DNA of 8,653 bases, from contig JASEHY010000055.1 of NCBI GenBank assembly GCA_030018555.1, positions 1 to 8,653 on the forward strand, read 5' to 3'. The notes beneath the pieces are model-generated. The model had not been told where the DNA came from. It worked only from the letters and a program-made list of their open reading frames with translations, and searched no databases. Both the position numbers and the translations under genes were made by a program. Within the stretch, counting starts at the first letter, position 1. Each line of letters begins with the position of its first letter. Of the stretch, positions 1 through 6,169 are shown one piece after another. The stretch is from Planctomycetota bacterium. GTDB lineage: Bacteria > Planctomycetota > MHYJ01 > JACQXL01.

Positions 1-57
1 ACAGAAGAGGTGAATTAGCGACTTATTGAACAAAGCACAAGATTTCAGGAGATAAAG

Positions 58-585
58 ATGAAATTAGATATCGGCTGTGGTAATCGTAAAAAAGAAGGTT
101 ATATCGGCGTGGATATGGTAAAATTGCCCGATGTGGATATTGTTTGCGATATCAGAAAAGGGCTGCCAATGATAAAAAGTGAGGCAGTTGAAGAGATATA
201 CTGTTCACATATTCTGGAGCATATTTCTAATCTGGAGGAGGTGATGAGAGAGTTTCATCGTATATTAAAGACGGGTGGAAGAATAATTATCAGGGTTCCA
301 CATGTTTGGAGTCCCTCGGCTTTTGGTGACCCAACGCATTGCCGTTATTTCACCTACGAAACATTCAGGAGTTATGACAAGAACCATACCAAATCCTATT
401 ATTACGACTTTCATTTCAGGTTTATTTCTTCCCGGATTCGATTGGACCGCAACTGGCATAGGACCAATCTGTTTGATAAAGTTTTGGAATGGTTGTTGAA
501 TATAAAACAACGTCGGGGTGAAAAATTGCTTAAAGTTATTCCATACGGCTATTGGGAAGTGCTAACTATACTGGAAAAAGAGTAA
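58..585 (+). CDS. Class I SAM-dependent methyltransferase (small, polysaccharide-cluster type)
   Basis: Predicted cytoplasmic methyltransferase of 175 residues that would transfer a methyl group from S-adenosylmethionine to an unknown acceptor, perhaps a sugar or glycan intermediate. Motif I is LDIGCGNRKKEGYIGVDM at residues 3-20: the glycine-rich SAM loop lies almost at the N-terminus and is followed by the acidic strand end GVD. HILEH at 51-55 and the strand FHRILKTGGRIIIRVP at 66-81 are typical of the Methyltransf_11-like fold. DPTHCRYFT at 91-99 is often seen in small methyltransferases of surface-polysaccharide clusters. The start is supported by AGGAG at 47-51, six bases before the ATG. 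The next gene, a glycosyltransferase, starts one base after the stop, so the two are surely co-transcribed. The fold is certain, but the substrate cannot be told from sequence. Confidence 0.88.
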   Translation: MKLDIGCGNRKKEGYIGVDMVKLPDVDIVCDIRKGLPMIKSEAVEEIYCSHILEHISNLEEVMREFHRILKTGGRIIIRVPHVWSPSAFGDPTHCRYFTYETFRSYDKNHTKSYYYDFHFRFISSRIRLDRNWHRTNLFDKVLEWLLNIKQRRGEKLLKVIPYGYWEVLTILEKE

Positions 586-586
586 T

Positions 587-1651
587 ATGCGTATAACATT
601 TCTGGTTCCGCATCTGGTAAGAATCAGCGGTGGCGTAAAGATTATCTGCGGGTACGCCCGAAGACTATCTCAAAGAGGACATCAGATTACTCTGATATGT
701 AAGGAACGCAAGATCCCATTTATAAGAAATATCATCCATAATTTTGTCAATACCGCACCCTGGATTAACCTTAAAGGCACAAGGGTCAAATTTACTAAAG
801 AGTTCAAAACAGATAAGATACCTCCCGCAGATGTTATTTTTGCCACTTCCTATAAAACAGCCATTGCTCTACAGGAGATACCTGATACTAAAGGACGCAA
901 GTTTTATCTGGTACAGGCATTGGAACATATGTTAAACCCTGCGGATGCGAAGAAGGCAGAAGAAACATATTATATGCCGTTCACTAAAATCGTTGTCTCA
1001 AATTATCTGAAAGAAGAATTAAAAAGGATGTTCAACCAATCCGCAGAACATATTCCAAATGCCATAGACCAAAAAGAGTTTTTCCCTGAACAGAGACCCT
1101 GTCCGCCTGAAGGTCAGGATGAAACAAGACGCATTGGTATGCTCTATCATACCGCTGAATACAAGGGGTTTTCCGACGCTCTGCGGGCAATTGAAACTGT
1201 GAGGAAAAAGATCCCTCTTCTTAGACTGGTGATAGTAGGCACACGGCACAGAACTCCGAGACTTCCTCCCACTCTTTCTACGAAGGAACAAGATTGCAGG
1301 TATTTTCATAAGCCGCCGGTTGATAAACTCAGAGCGATTTATAACTCCTGCGATATCTTCATCTCTGCAAGTTGGTATGAGGGCTTTGGACTGCCAGGAT
1401 TAGAAGCAATGGCTTGTAAAAAAGCACTTGTTACCACAGATAATGGTGGCTGTCGGGATTATGCGATTCACAACGAAACTTCTTTAGTCTCACCGCCAAG
1501 AGAGCCAGAGAAATTAGCAGAAAATGTTATTAAACTCCTTTCTGATAGGTCGTTATTGACAAGAATCTCTGATAAAGGTTATGAGATGTCCCATAAATTT
1601 AACTGGGCAACTTCTATTGCTATGATGGAAGCACTATTAAAGCGTGGGTAA
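587..1651 (+). CDS. Glycosyltransferase family 4 (GT-B fold)
   Basis: Predicted retaining glycosyltransferase of 354 residues that adds a sugar from a nucleotide-sugar donor to a growing glycan at the cytoplasmic side of the membrane. The N-terminal Rossmann half contains ISGGVKIICGYARRLSQRG at 13-31, the glycine-rich loop and helix typical of GT4. The linker HIPNAID is at 155-161. The C-terminal donor-binding half starts at IGMLYHTAEYKGF (183-195), with LRLVIVGTR at 212-220. The GT4 signature EX7E is present as E265-GFGLPGL-E273, followed by the usual loop TTDNGGCRDY at 283-292. The length fits a complete family member. It starts one base after the upstream methyltransferase stop without a strong ribosome site of its own (only GGAAAAAGAG just before), which suggests translational coupling. 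Donor and acceptor sugars are unknown. Confidence 0.92.
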   Translation: MRITFLVPHLVRISGGVKIICGYARRLSQRGHQITLICKERKIPFIRNIIHNFVNTAPWINLKGTRVKFTKEFKTDKIPPADVIFATSYKTAIALQEIPDTKGRKFYLVQALEHMLNPADAKKAEETYYMPFTKIVVSNYLKEELKRMFNQSAEHIPNAIDQKEFFPEQRPCPPEGQDETRRIGMLYHTAEYKGFSDALRAIETVRKKIPLLRLVIVGTRHRTPRLPPTLSTKEQDCRYFHKPPVDKLRAIYNSCDIFISASWYEGFGLPGLEAMACKKALVTTDNGGCRDYAIHNETSLVSPPREPEKLAENVIKLLSDRSLLTRISDKGYEMSHKFNWATSIAMMEALLKRG

Positions 1652-1672
1652 AACTTTTGTGCTCTGTTTTTT
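1630..1672 (+). terminator. Possible weak intrinsic terminator
   Basis: AGCAC (1630-1634) can pair with GTGCT (1659-1663), with a short inner AAAG/CTTT pairing, and six T residues follow at 1667-1672. It overlaps the end and stop codon of the glycosyltransferase gene, where an operon end is expected because the next region is a repeat followed by a gene with its own promoter-like sequence. The stem is short and interrupted, so this is only a weak candidate. Confidence 0.25.
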
Positions 1673-1699
1673 AATTGTATAGGAAATCATATTAACAAC

Positions 1700-1850
1700 A
1701 GGATTTAACTGATTTATCAGATTAGGAGGAACACGAATAAGACCCTTATCCCTCTGACGGGATCCTGTGAAGGACAGGGTAAACTTATACGGCGAATCCT
1801 CCGCCTCAGGCGGACTATTCGTTCCATTCGTGTGATTCGTGTTTATCCGT
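1700..1850. repeat. Hairpin-rich intergenic repeat with ATTCGTG arms
   Basis: This non-coding stretch fills most of the 255-base gap between the glycosyltransferase and the small HTH gene. ACACGAAT at 1731-1738 is the inverted copy of ATTCGTGT at 1835-1842, and a second ATTCGTG sits directly before it at 1826-1832. Inside lie a perfect TCCGCC-TCA-GGCGGA hairpin (1800-1814) flanked by a CGAAT (1793-1797)/ATTCG (1817-1821) pair, a CCTGT/ACAGG stem (1764-1768 with 1774-1778) and TCCC/GGGA (1749-1752 with 1759-1762). CTGAT-TT-ATCAG is at 1709-1720. Phrases such as ATTCGTGTTTATCCGT recur between genes in many environmental bacterial genomes (from memory). No ORF or transposase is present, so this is most likely a non-autonomous dispersed repeat or the fused remains of several. 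Confidence 0.65.
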
Positions 1851-1858
1851 AATTTTTC

Positions 1859-1887
1859 TTGACCAATTATAGTAGTTAATATAAATT
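1859..1887 (+). promoter_or_regulatory. Putative sigma70-type promoter for the small HTH gene
   Basis: TTGACC at 1859-1864 matches five of six bases of a -35 box. TATAAA at 1880-1885 is a good -10 box, but the spacer is only 15 bases; TAAATT at 1882-1887 would give 17. It lies just beyond the hairpin-rich repeat and directly upstream of the ribosome site GAGGA (1895-1899). It suggests that the HTH gene is transcribed separately from the polysaccharide genes. Confidence 0.45.
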
Positions 1888-1906
1888 AGAAAATGAGGAT
1901 GGTTCT

Positions 1907-2236
1907 ATGACAGCAACTCTAAAAGATATTGCGTCTCAAGTAAATATGCCCTTAGAATTGGTCCGCGATATTCTCACAGAAAAAACAGGGATTAAGATAA
2001 CAAAAGAGGAAATGGATTTGGTCTTCAAGACCGCCCGTGGACTCGGCTATGATTTCAGGAAACTTAAAATAGGCAAAAGAATAAACCTGCGGAAAGAAAT
2101 TCTGTCTGATATAATTAAGCAAATAGAGAGTAATCCAAAGTGGAAGAGGAATAACATTGTTGATTATCTGAAGAGATGCTGTGAGATGATAGAACGAGTA
2201 GATAAAAAGGCATTTGAAGAGGAATTCAAGGAATAA
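1907..2236 (+). CDS. Small DNA-binding protein with LacI-type helix-turn-helix, no sensor domain
   Basis: Protein of 109 residues. Residues 4-58 follow the plan of the LacI/GalR DNA-binding head: TLKDIASQVNMPLELVRDIL (4-23) matches the family pattern of IKDVA..., a turn and a recognition helix ending V(S)RVL. A helix with ITKEEMDLVFKTARGLGY (31-48) follows, then the hinge-like FRKLKIGKR (50-58). In place of the 270-residue periplasmic-binding-like sensor there is only a charged helical tail of about 50 residues (LRKEILSDIIKQIE...EEEFKE). A DNA-binding role is inferred; ligand control by a sugar is unlikely. The start is well supported by GAGGA at 1895-1899 with a seven-base spacer. Nothing suggests truncation, because the tail is not recognisable as the start of a sensor domain. 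The target is unknown. Confidence 0.75.
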   Translation: MTATLKDIASQVNMPLELVRDILTEKTGIKITKEEMDLVFKTARGLGYDFRKLKIGKRINLRKEILSDIIKQIESNPKWKRNNIVDYLKRCCEMIERVDKKAFEEEFKE

Positions 2237-2342
2237 GTCCCATAGGGATTACTTCCTGAGATTGTTTAAATCCTCTGTCCTGCAGATGCGGTTACGACTG
2301 ATAGAATAAGCAACAGACTGCAGATAGGCATAGAGGTATCTT

Positions 2343-2363
2343 CGCAGTTGCCGGGTAACTGCG
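2343..2363. other. Intergenic hairpin between convergent genes
   Basis: CGCAGTT (2343-2349) and AACTGCG (2357-2363) form a perfect 7-bp stem with a 7-base loop. It lies in the 169-base gap between the ends of the convergent HTH and methyltransferase genes, so it could end or protect transcripts from both sides. No T-run follows on either strand, which argues against a standard intrinsic terminator. The rest of the gap holds a short TCCC-ATA-GGGA hairpin right after the HTH stop (2238-2248), two copies of CTGCAGAT and a GCGGAAT tandem duplication (2361-2374), but no ORF. Confidence 0.4.
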
Positions 2364-2405
2364 GAATGCGGAATCATGGATTTAGGGCGAGTTTTGCCAT
2401 GCGGA

Positions 2406-3104
2406 CTAAACCAAAACATCCTTGAGTTCCCAGAGGCCCAAACTTTTATCGGCGTACTTGCCGTCTTTAACCGTGCATTTTTCGTTGATTAGTTTAATCG
2501 GCGCCGGGAAGTTGAATGGCGGTTCCTCCAGATTTAACGGGCGCCATTTGCCGGTAATAATATCACGATTGTCCGACACGTCGCTGTAAGTTGTTGCCAG
2601 CAGGAACCTTGATTGGCTCGCCTTAAAATTCCTGATAGCCGAGAAATCATCTCTGAACGACAAATGGACCAAACAATCACGGCATAAAATCAAATCCACG
2701 CAGGGCAGTTTGTCTTTGATTATATCTGCTGCTATAAATTCCCGTTTTTGATTGCCGTATTTCTGCTGATTTTGGGCGATTAACGGCCCGACAATATCCA
2801 CCCCGATGTATCTGTCAATATTCAATTCTGTCTCTTTCATCCAATGGAAATCACCGCAGGGAGCATCAAGCAGTGATTTTATTCCCAGCTCCTTCAGCAG
2901 GACAAGTATTTCCCCCCGGATGACAGATGTTTGGGCGAGATCGGAACCAGGGCCGGAGGCCGATTCTTGCCCGGCCCACCTGTTGCTGAAATAAATCTCG
3001 GTGAACCTGGTTTCCGTGGATTTCAGCCGGTAAAATAATCGCCGGATGGGTATCGGCAACCACCGTTTCTTTATAAATGCCCGAATTTGTTCTAATCGGC
3101 TCAT
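2406..3104 (-). CDS. Class I SAM-dependent methyltransferase (LLDAPCGDFHWM family)
   Basis: Predicted methyltransferase of 232 residues. The N-terminal part carries SGPGSDLAQTSVIRGEI (50-66), a segment diagnostic of a family found beside glycan and capsule genes. SAM-binding motif I is LLDAPCGDFHWM at 78-89, the acidic motif is YIGVDI at 99-104, and AADIIKD (125-131) and LPCVDLILCRDCLVHL (133-148) match motifs II and IV. The C-terminal half has TTYSDVSDNRDIITGKWRPL (171-190) and PPFNFPAP (195-202), also typical of the family. Length is complete. The acceptor is unknown. Upstream of the ATG only a weak ribosome site is visible. By hand count, bases 2461-3060 are about 48% G+C, against about 36% in sampled parts of the adjacent M48 gene, which hints at a separate origin. 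It is convergent with the HTH gene and separated from the M48 gene by a large inverted repeat. Confidence 0.87.
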   Translation of the reverse strand: MSRLEQIRAFIKKRWLPIPIRRLFYRLKSTETRFTEIYFSNRWAGQESASGPGSDLAQTSVIRGEILVLLKELGIKSLLDAPCGDFHWMKETELNIDRYIGVDIVGPLIAQNQQKYGNQKREFIAADIIKDKLPCVDLILCRDCLVHLSFRDDFSAIRNFKASQSRFLLATTYSDVSDNRDIITGKWRPLNLEEPPFNFPAPIKLINEKCTVKDGKYADKSLGLWELKDVLV

Positions 3105-3151
3105 AGTTTCATCTGAAAGGTGATGCGTTTATTTCACAGCAACTGATAACA

Positions 3152-3181
3152 ATTATAACGGATATAAAAACCCTTTGTCTC
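3152..3181 (-). promoter_or_regulatory. Putative promoter for the minus-strand methyltransferase
   Basis: On the minus strand a perfect TATAAT occupies 3152-3157. GAGACA at 3176-3181 (four of six matches to TTGACA) lies 18 bases upstream, and AGACAA would give a 17-base spacer. The upstream box touches the edge of the large inverted repeat at 3181-3255, so the repeat may contribute to the promoter. The distance to the start codon (about 47 bases) is reasonable. Confidence 0.4.
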
Positions 3182-3255
3182 ACCGCCGAGACGCAGAGAG
3201 CGCAGAGGGGAAAATAATTATTTAATTTCTCTGTGACCTCCGCGTCTCTGCGGTG
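3181..3255. repeat. Large imperfect inverted repeat (CACCGC...GCGGTG)
   Basis: The left arm 3181-3207 and right arm 3229-3255 are inverted copies matching at 22 of 27 positions, with ends CACCGC and GCGGTG. The G+C-rich arms (GAGACGC, CAGAG) enclose an A+T-rich centre that holds the perfect palindrome AAATAATTATTT at 3212-3223. It lies between two minus-strand genes and could fold as one long hairpin in RNA. The arm sequence resembles the CTCTGCGTCTCTGCGGTG repeat that I recall from many unrelated environmental genomes. No coding capacity is visible. It is probably a non-autonomous mobile palindrome; an effect on transcript stability or termination downstream of the M48 gene is possible. Confidence 0.8.
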
Positions 3256-3272
3256 AAAATAGTTATCCCGCT

Positions 3273-5099
3273 TTAGCGGAATTTTCTTGATAGGTAATAC
3301 CTTTCCATAGGGTCAACCGGTGCAAGTTTGTTGGCTATTTCATATGCACGCAAACTCTCTGAATACTCGCCTGAATGATTAAGGGCATCACCTAACAAGA
3401 TATAGTAAAGCGAACGAGTAGCATCTAATTTTATTGCGGAGTTAAGATAAAAGATAGCCCTCTGTAATTTGTCCTTTCTCTCTGTTTCTGAATTACCACA
3501 CGAATCTGCTTGAGATGTTAATTCTTCCAGTAATATGTAGCCCTTATTTACCATCTCTGTGGCTTTGAGTTTCTGTCTTCTTTCTGAAACAGTATTAATA
3601 TCTTTTGAAATAGCATAACCAATACCGAGCAATCCTAACAGGCAAACGATTATCAGTGTTGGAACGATATTCTTGATAAACGGTGGTTTTGCGTCTGTAC
3701 CGTTCTCAGTGGGATTTTTGATAGCCATAATGCGTTTATCTATGCTGGGATGAGTGATTGTTGATAGACCTGATGTTCTGAGAGGGATTCCATTCAAATA
3801 GGCAATCTTGGTTAATGCATTGGTAAAACCTACCGGGTCAGAAGTAATTCTTACTGCATACCAGTCTGCCTCCAGTTCAAACCGACGACTTAATTTACCA
3901 AAGAGGATGACCCAGAATATAATGAGAAAGAATATGGAACCTGTTAGATTCCAGACACCTTCACCAACTATATTACTTATTATGCTGTTGAGAGAAAACA
4001 GTATACTCAAATAGGCGATTGTAAATAACAGTAGTAACAATAGATGATGTGCTTTTGCATGTCCTAATTCATGAGCAGATACGGTAGCGATTTCGTCATT
4101 AGATAATTTTTGTAAGATAGTATTTGTGAAAATTATGAAGCGATTGAAAGGGAAAAGCCCGATAAGAAGTGCATTTGCAAAAGGTCTCTGCCCAACATCC
4201 CAGACAAGAAAATCCTTAACCTTAACTCTGGCACGAGAACTTAATATTTTAAGATACATTCGTAATGGACTTTCGGATAATGGTTTTGTTGCCCAGAGAT
4301 ATTTGATGATAAAAGGTGCTACTATATACATTATCAGTATCAAAGTCAGTGAAATAAACCATTCTATAAATGGATAAATTATTAAACAATCTCTTATAGA
4401 TGGTATCATGTGAATAATGTCAAAAAAGAGCATAAAGACCATCAATGGAAGTATTGCAAGCAGAAAGTAAGTTCTGGCCTGAAAGGCGAGATAATTGGAG
4501 AAAGTTGGAGGTGTTTCATTCTGATTGTCAGAAAAACCAATTATACTCTGCAGATAATGCTGGAATCTTTCCATCCAATAGAACGGGGTATATGATAAAA
4601 CCAATGTGATAAAAAAGGGAAGGAGTGTGAATAGATTAGCAATGAAAGGGAGTTGGTCTGAGATAACTATCCTGCTCAAGATTGGTAGATGAAAGATATA
4701 AACCTGAATAGAGTATATCAAAAGAAGCAATATTCGGTAATTGAATACTCGTCGGTAGTAAGGGGCAAGAATATTCTGTATCTGTCGTTTTAGAGAATCT
4801 GATAATTCATCTTCGCCTCCTTTACTTTGGCTTAATTGTTCTAACTTTGGATAAAGAATCTTCAGGTGCTTTCTTACTAAATTCATTCCAAGCAGAATAT
4901 ATAAAAGACTTGATAAACAGATAAGAATCAATGCTCTTAATGTGGTATAAATGTCAAGAGGCAGAAATGTAAGCGGTTCAATTCCTAATGGATATGAGAT
5001 CGCAATGATAAATCCACCAATAATAAATATTATCTGAACTATCACTTTTTGTTGGATGAGCCCCGTTAGAAGTAGGTCGCCATAGGCGACCGCCCCCAC
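3273..5099 (-). CDS. M48 family membrane metallopeptidase with C-terminal TPR-like tail
   Basis: Integral-membrane zinc peptidase of the Ste24/HtpX family, 608 residues as given from the GTG. Several membrane helices lie at about 19-36, 52-71, 121-138, 151-172, 208-228 and 246-268. The zinc site is HELGH at 343-347 (H343 and H347 ligands, E344 catalytic) and the third ligand is E408 in ELEAD (408-412). The conserved THPSIDKRI follows further on. After another helix (478-498) the tail carries KLQRAIFYLNSAIKLD and LLGDALNHSGEYSESLRAYEIANKLAP, which read as TPR helices. The role is probably membrane-protein quality control; the substrate is unknown. The start is doubtful: the GTG at 5097-5099 and first 13 residues lie inside a palindromic repeat. 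The next in-frame GTG (5043-5045, residue 19) is an alternative that keeps the first membrane helix. The C-terminal KFR and stop fall in a small CCGC/GCGG hairpin (3268-3279). Confidence 0.88.
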   Translation of the reverse strand: MGAVAYGDLLLTGLIQQKVIVQIIFIIGGFIIAISYPLGIEPLTFLPLDIYTTLRALILICLSSLLYILLGMNLVRKHLKILYPKLEQLSQSKGGEDELSDSLKRQIQNILAPYYRRVFNYRILLLLIYSIQVYIFHLPILSRIVISDQLPFIANLFTLLPFFITLVLSYTPFYWMERFQHYLQSIIGFSDNQNETPPTFSNYLAFQARTYFLLAILPLMVFMLFFDIIHMIPSIRDCLIIYPFIEWFISLTLILIMYIVAPFIIKYLWATKPLSESPLRMYLKILSSRARVKVKDFLVWDVGQRPFANALLIGLFPFNRFIIFTNTILQKLSNDEIATVSAHELGHAKAHHLLLLLLFTIAYLSILFSLNSIISNIVGEGVWNLTGSIFFLIIFWVILFGKLSRRFELEADWYAVRITSDPVGFTNALTKIAYLNGIPLRTSGLSTITHPSIDKRIMAIKNPTENGTDAKPPFIKNIVPTLIIVCLLGLLGIGYAISKDINTVSERRQKLKATEMVNKGYILLEELTSQADSCGNSETERKDKLQRAIFYLNSAIKLDATRSLYYILLGDALNHSGEYSESLRAYEIANKLAPVDPMERYYLSRKFR

Positions 5100-5117
5100 T
5101 GGGGACTTCTAACGGGG
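5061..5117. repeat. Cloverleaf-like inverted repeat at the M48 gene start
   Basis: CCCCGTTAGAAGT (5061-5073) and ACTTCTAACGGGG (5105-5117) form a perfect 13-bp outer stem. Inside are two further hairpins: GGTCGCC-ATA-GGCGACC (5075-5091) and CCCC-ACT-GGGG (5094-5104). The whole can fold as a three-way junction. It is a compact, highly structured palindrome without coding of its own, typical of REP-like or MITE-like elements. It covers the first possible start codon of the M48 ORF (GTG on the minus strand at 5097-5099). Confidence 0.82.
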
Positions 5118-5136
5118 TGAGATAAACACACTAAAC

Positions 5137-5173
5137 CCCGATTATTCACCCCTTAAATTTTAAGGTAATCGGG
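5137..5173. repeat. Nested palindrome CCCGATTA...TAATCGGG
   Basis: The outer arms CCCGATTA (5137-5144) and TAATCGGG (5166-5173) enclose CCTTAAA-T-TTTAAGG (5151-5165), a second perfect inverted repeat. A short CGGG-ATAA-CCCG hairpin (5170-5181) competes for the right arm. It lies in the gap between nnrD and the M48 gene and has no T-run that would make it a standard terminator. Confidence 0.65.
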
Positions 5174-5181
5174 ATAACCCG

Positions 5182-5210
5182 CCGTAATGGCGCCTCTGGC
5201 GCCATAACGG
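5182..5210. repeat. Palindrome CCGTAATGGCGCC, 3-base loop
   Basis: The arms 5182-5194 and 5198-5210 are 13 bases long, with one mismatch and a TCT loop; the inner seven pairs (TGGCGCC/GGCGCCA) are perfect. It lies immediately beside the nested palindrome and about two bases from the next one. The G+C-rich stem would be very stable in RNA. It is probably a member of a short dispersed hairpin family. Confidence 0.7.
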
Positions 5211-5212
5211 AC

Positions 5213-5244
5213 ATAATTCATCCCGATAAATCGGGATGAATTAT
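5213..5244. repeat. 15-bp perfect palindrome forming the 3' end of nnrD
   Basis: ATAATTCATCCCGAT (5213-5227) and its exact inverted copy (5230-5244) are separated by two bases. The nnrD stop codon (5218-5220 on the minus strand) and the last residues IIHPDLSG are encoded by it. No T-run follows on the minus strand, so a simple terminator is unlikely. Because it is coding as well as palindromic, it is likely an inserted hairpin that became the end of the gene. Confidence 0.78.
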
Positions 5245-6165
5245 TCGGGTAAATGCGTCGGGGATACTATCAAGAATGTCTGTAGCGATTAAAGATGGTT
5301 CGGTAGACTTCTTCACTGCGATATCGCCAGACAGACCGTGTAAATACACGGCTAATTGAGATGCTTCAAAAGGGCTGAATTTTTGTCCCAGAAAGCCTAC
5401 GAGCATACCTGTTAATACATCTCCGCTTCCTGCGGTTGCCATGCCTGGATTACCGGTAGTATTAATATAGACATTCTCCCCATCAGTAACTATCGTCTTA
5501 TGTCCTTTCAGGACAATTATAGCATTGAGTTTTCGGGATGTTTCAATGGCACTATCAAGGCGATTAAACTGTATTTTGGTAGCGGTTGTTCCTAATAATC
5601 TCGCCATCTCACCAGCGTGAGGAGTCATAATTGCAGTTCGCATTTTCTTCAATATCTGATGATTGTCAATCAGTGCATTGATACCATCCGCATCTATAAC
5701 AGTAGGACAGGGAAGTATTGGCAATATAGAACGGACGAATTCCATAGTTTGTGGATGTCTTGAAAGTCCTGGACCTATTCCAACAGCATCTATATCATTA
5801 AAGGTAAAATTCCAGTGCCGATTAGTGGGGTTTTCTAACAGAAAAGTCATTTCTTTCAGGGCTTTTCTGGAGATAGTGCCAGCCGGAGTTTCGGCAAGCG
5901 GATGGGTAATCACACAAGCAAGTTTAGAAGATAGAATGGGTTGCTGGGAGGAAGGAGTAGCGAGGTACACCAGTCCGGCACCGCTTCGGATGGAGCTCTG
6001 GGCTGATAAATAAGCCGCACCACTCATCCCTTTAGACCCGGCAATCAGTAATACCTTACCATAGTCACCTTTGTGCGTATCCGCTCGGCGCGGTTTTATC
6101 CTCGGCAGTTGTTTTACAATCTTCATAATATTTAGTTTATACTCCATCCTAAATATTTTCAACAT
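5218..6165 (-). CDS. nnrD: ADP-dependent (S)-NAD(P)H-hydrate dehydratase
   Basis: Repairs damaged NADHX and NADPHX back to NADH and NADPH in an ADP-dependent reaction in the cytosol; ribokinase-like fold (YjeF C-terminal domain). Seen here, numbering from the 6165 ATG: HKGDYGKVLLIAGSKGMSGA (31-50), SGAGLVYLATP (61-71), VGIGPGLSR (128-136), VIDADGINAL (156-165), TPHAGEMARLLG (181-192), VLKGHKTIVTDG (218-229) and the signature NTTGNPGMATAGSGDVLTG (235-253) with the conserved D249. The NnrE epimerase domain, fused in many bacteria to make a protein of about 500 residues, is absent here. Three in-frame ATGs exist (6165, 6147, 6126). The last, MKIVKQLPRIKPRRAD, fits family starts best and would lie downstream of the minus-strand TATAAT at 6173-6178. 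The C-terminus IIHPDLSG is encoded by a palindromic repeat. Confidence 0.93.
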   Translation of the reverse strand: MLKIFRMEYKLNIMKIVKQLPRIKPRRADTHKGDYGKVLLIAGSKGMSGAAYLSAQSSIRSGAGLVYLATPSSQQPILSSKLACVITHPLAETPAGTISRKALKEMTFLLENPTNRHWNFTFNDIDAVGIGPGLSRHPQTMEFVRSILPILPCPTVIDADGINALIDNHQILKKMRTAIMTPHAGEMARLLGTTATKIQFNRLDSAIETSRKLNAIIVLKGHKTIVTDGENVYINTTGNPGMATAGSGDVLTGMLVGFLGQKFSPFEASQLAVYLHGLSGDIAVKKSTEPSLIATDILDSIPDAFTRIIHPDLSG

Positions 6166-6169
6166 TTTC

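Noticed and set aside
1..57. Possible end of an upstream gene (a reading frame ending TEEVN at the TAG 16-18)
   Set aside because: All three + frames close within this short stretch and nothing tells which, if any, was coding.
1019..1309. Minus-strand ORF of 96 codons within the glycosyltransferase gene, and similar overlapping ORFs elsewhere
   Set aside because: These are shadow frames: the opposite or other frame has a well-supported conserved protein and these have no recognisable features.
1700..1850. CRISPR array or riboswitch
   Set aside because: The ATTCGTG copies are not regularly spaced with unique spacers, and no known riboswitch core is seen; the hairpins look like dispersed repeat DNA.
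5061..5117. tRNA-like cloverleaf
   Set aside because: The fold has only two inner arms, and there is no T-loop, anticodon arm or CCA-like end; a palindromic repeat explains it better.
5137..5210. Intrinsic terminator for nnrD
   Set aside because: The stems are strong, but no T-run follows any of them on the minus strand.
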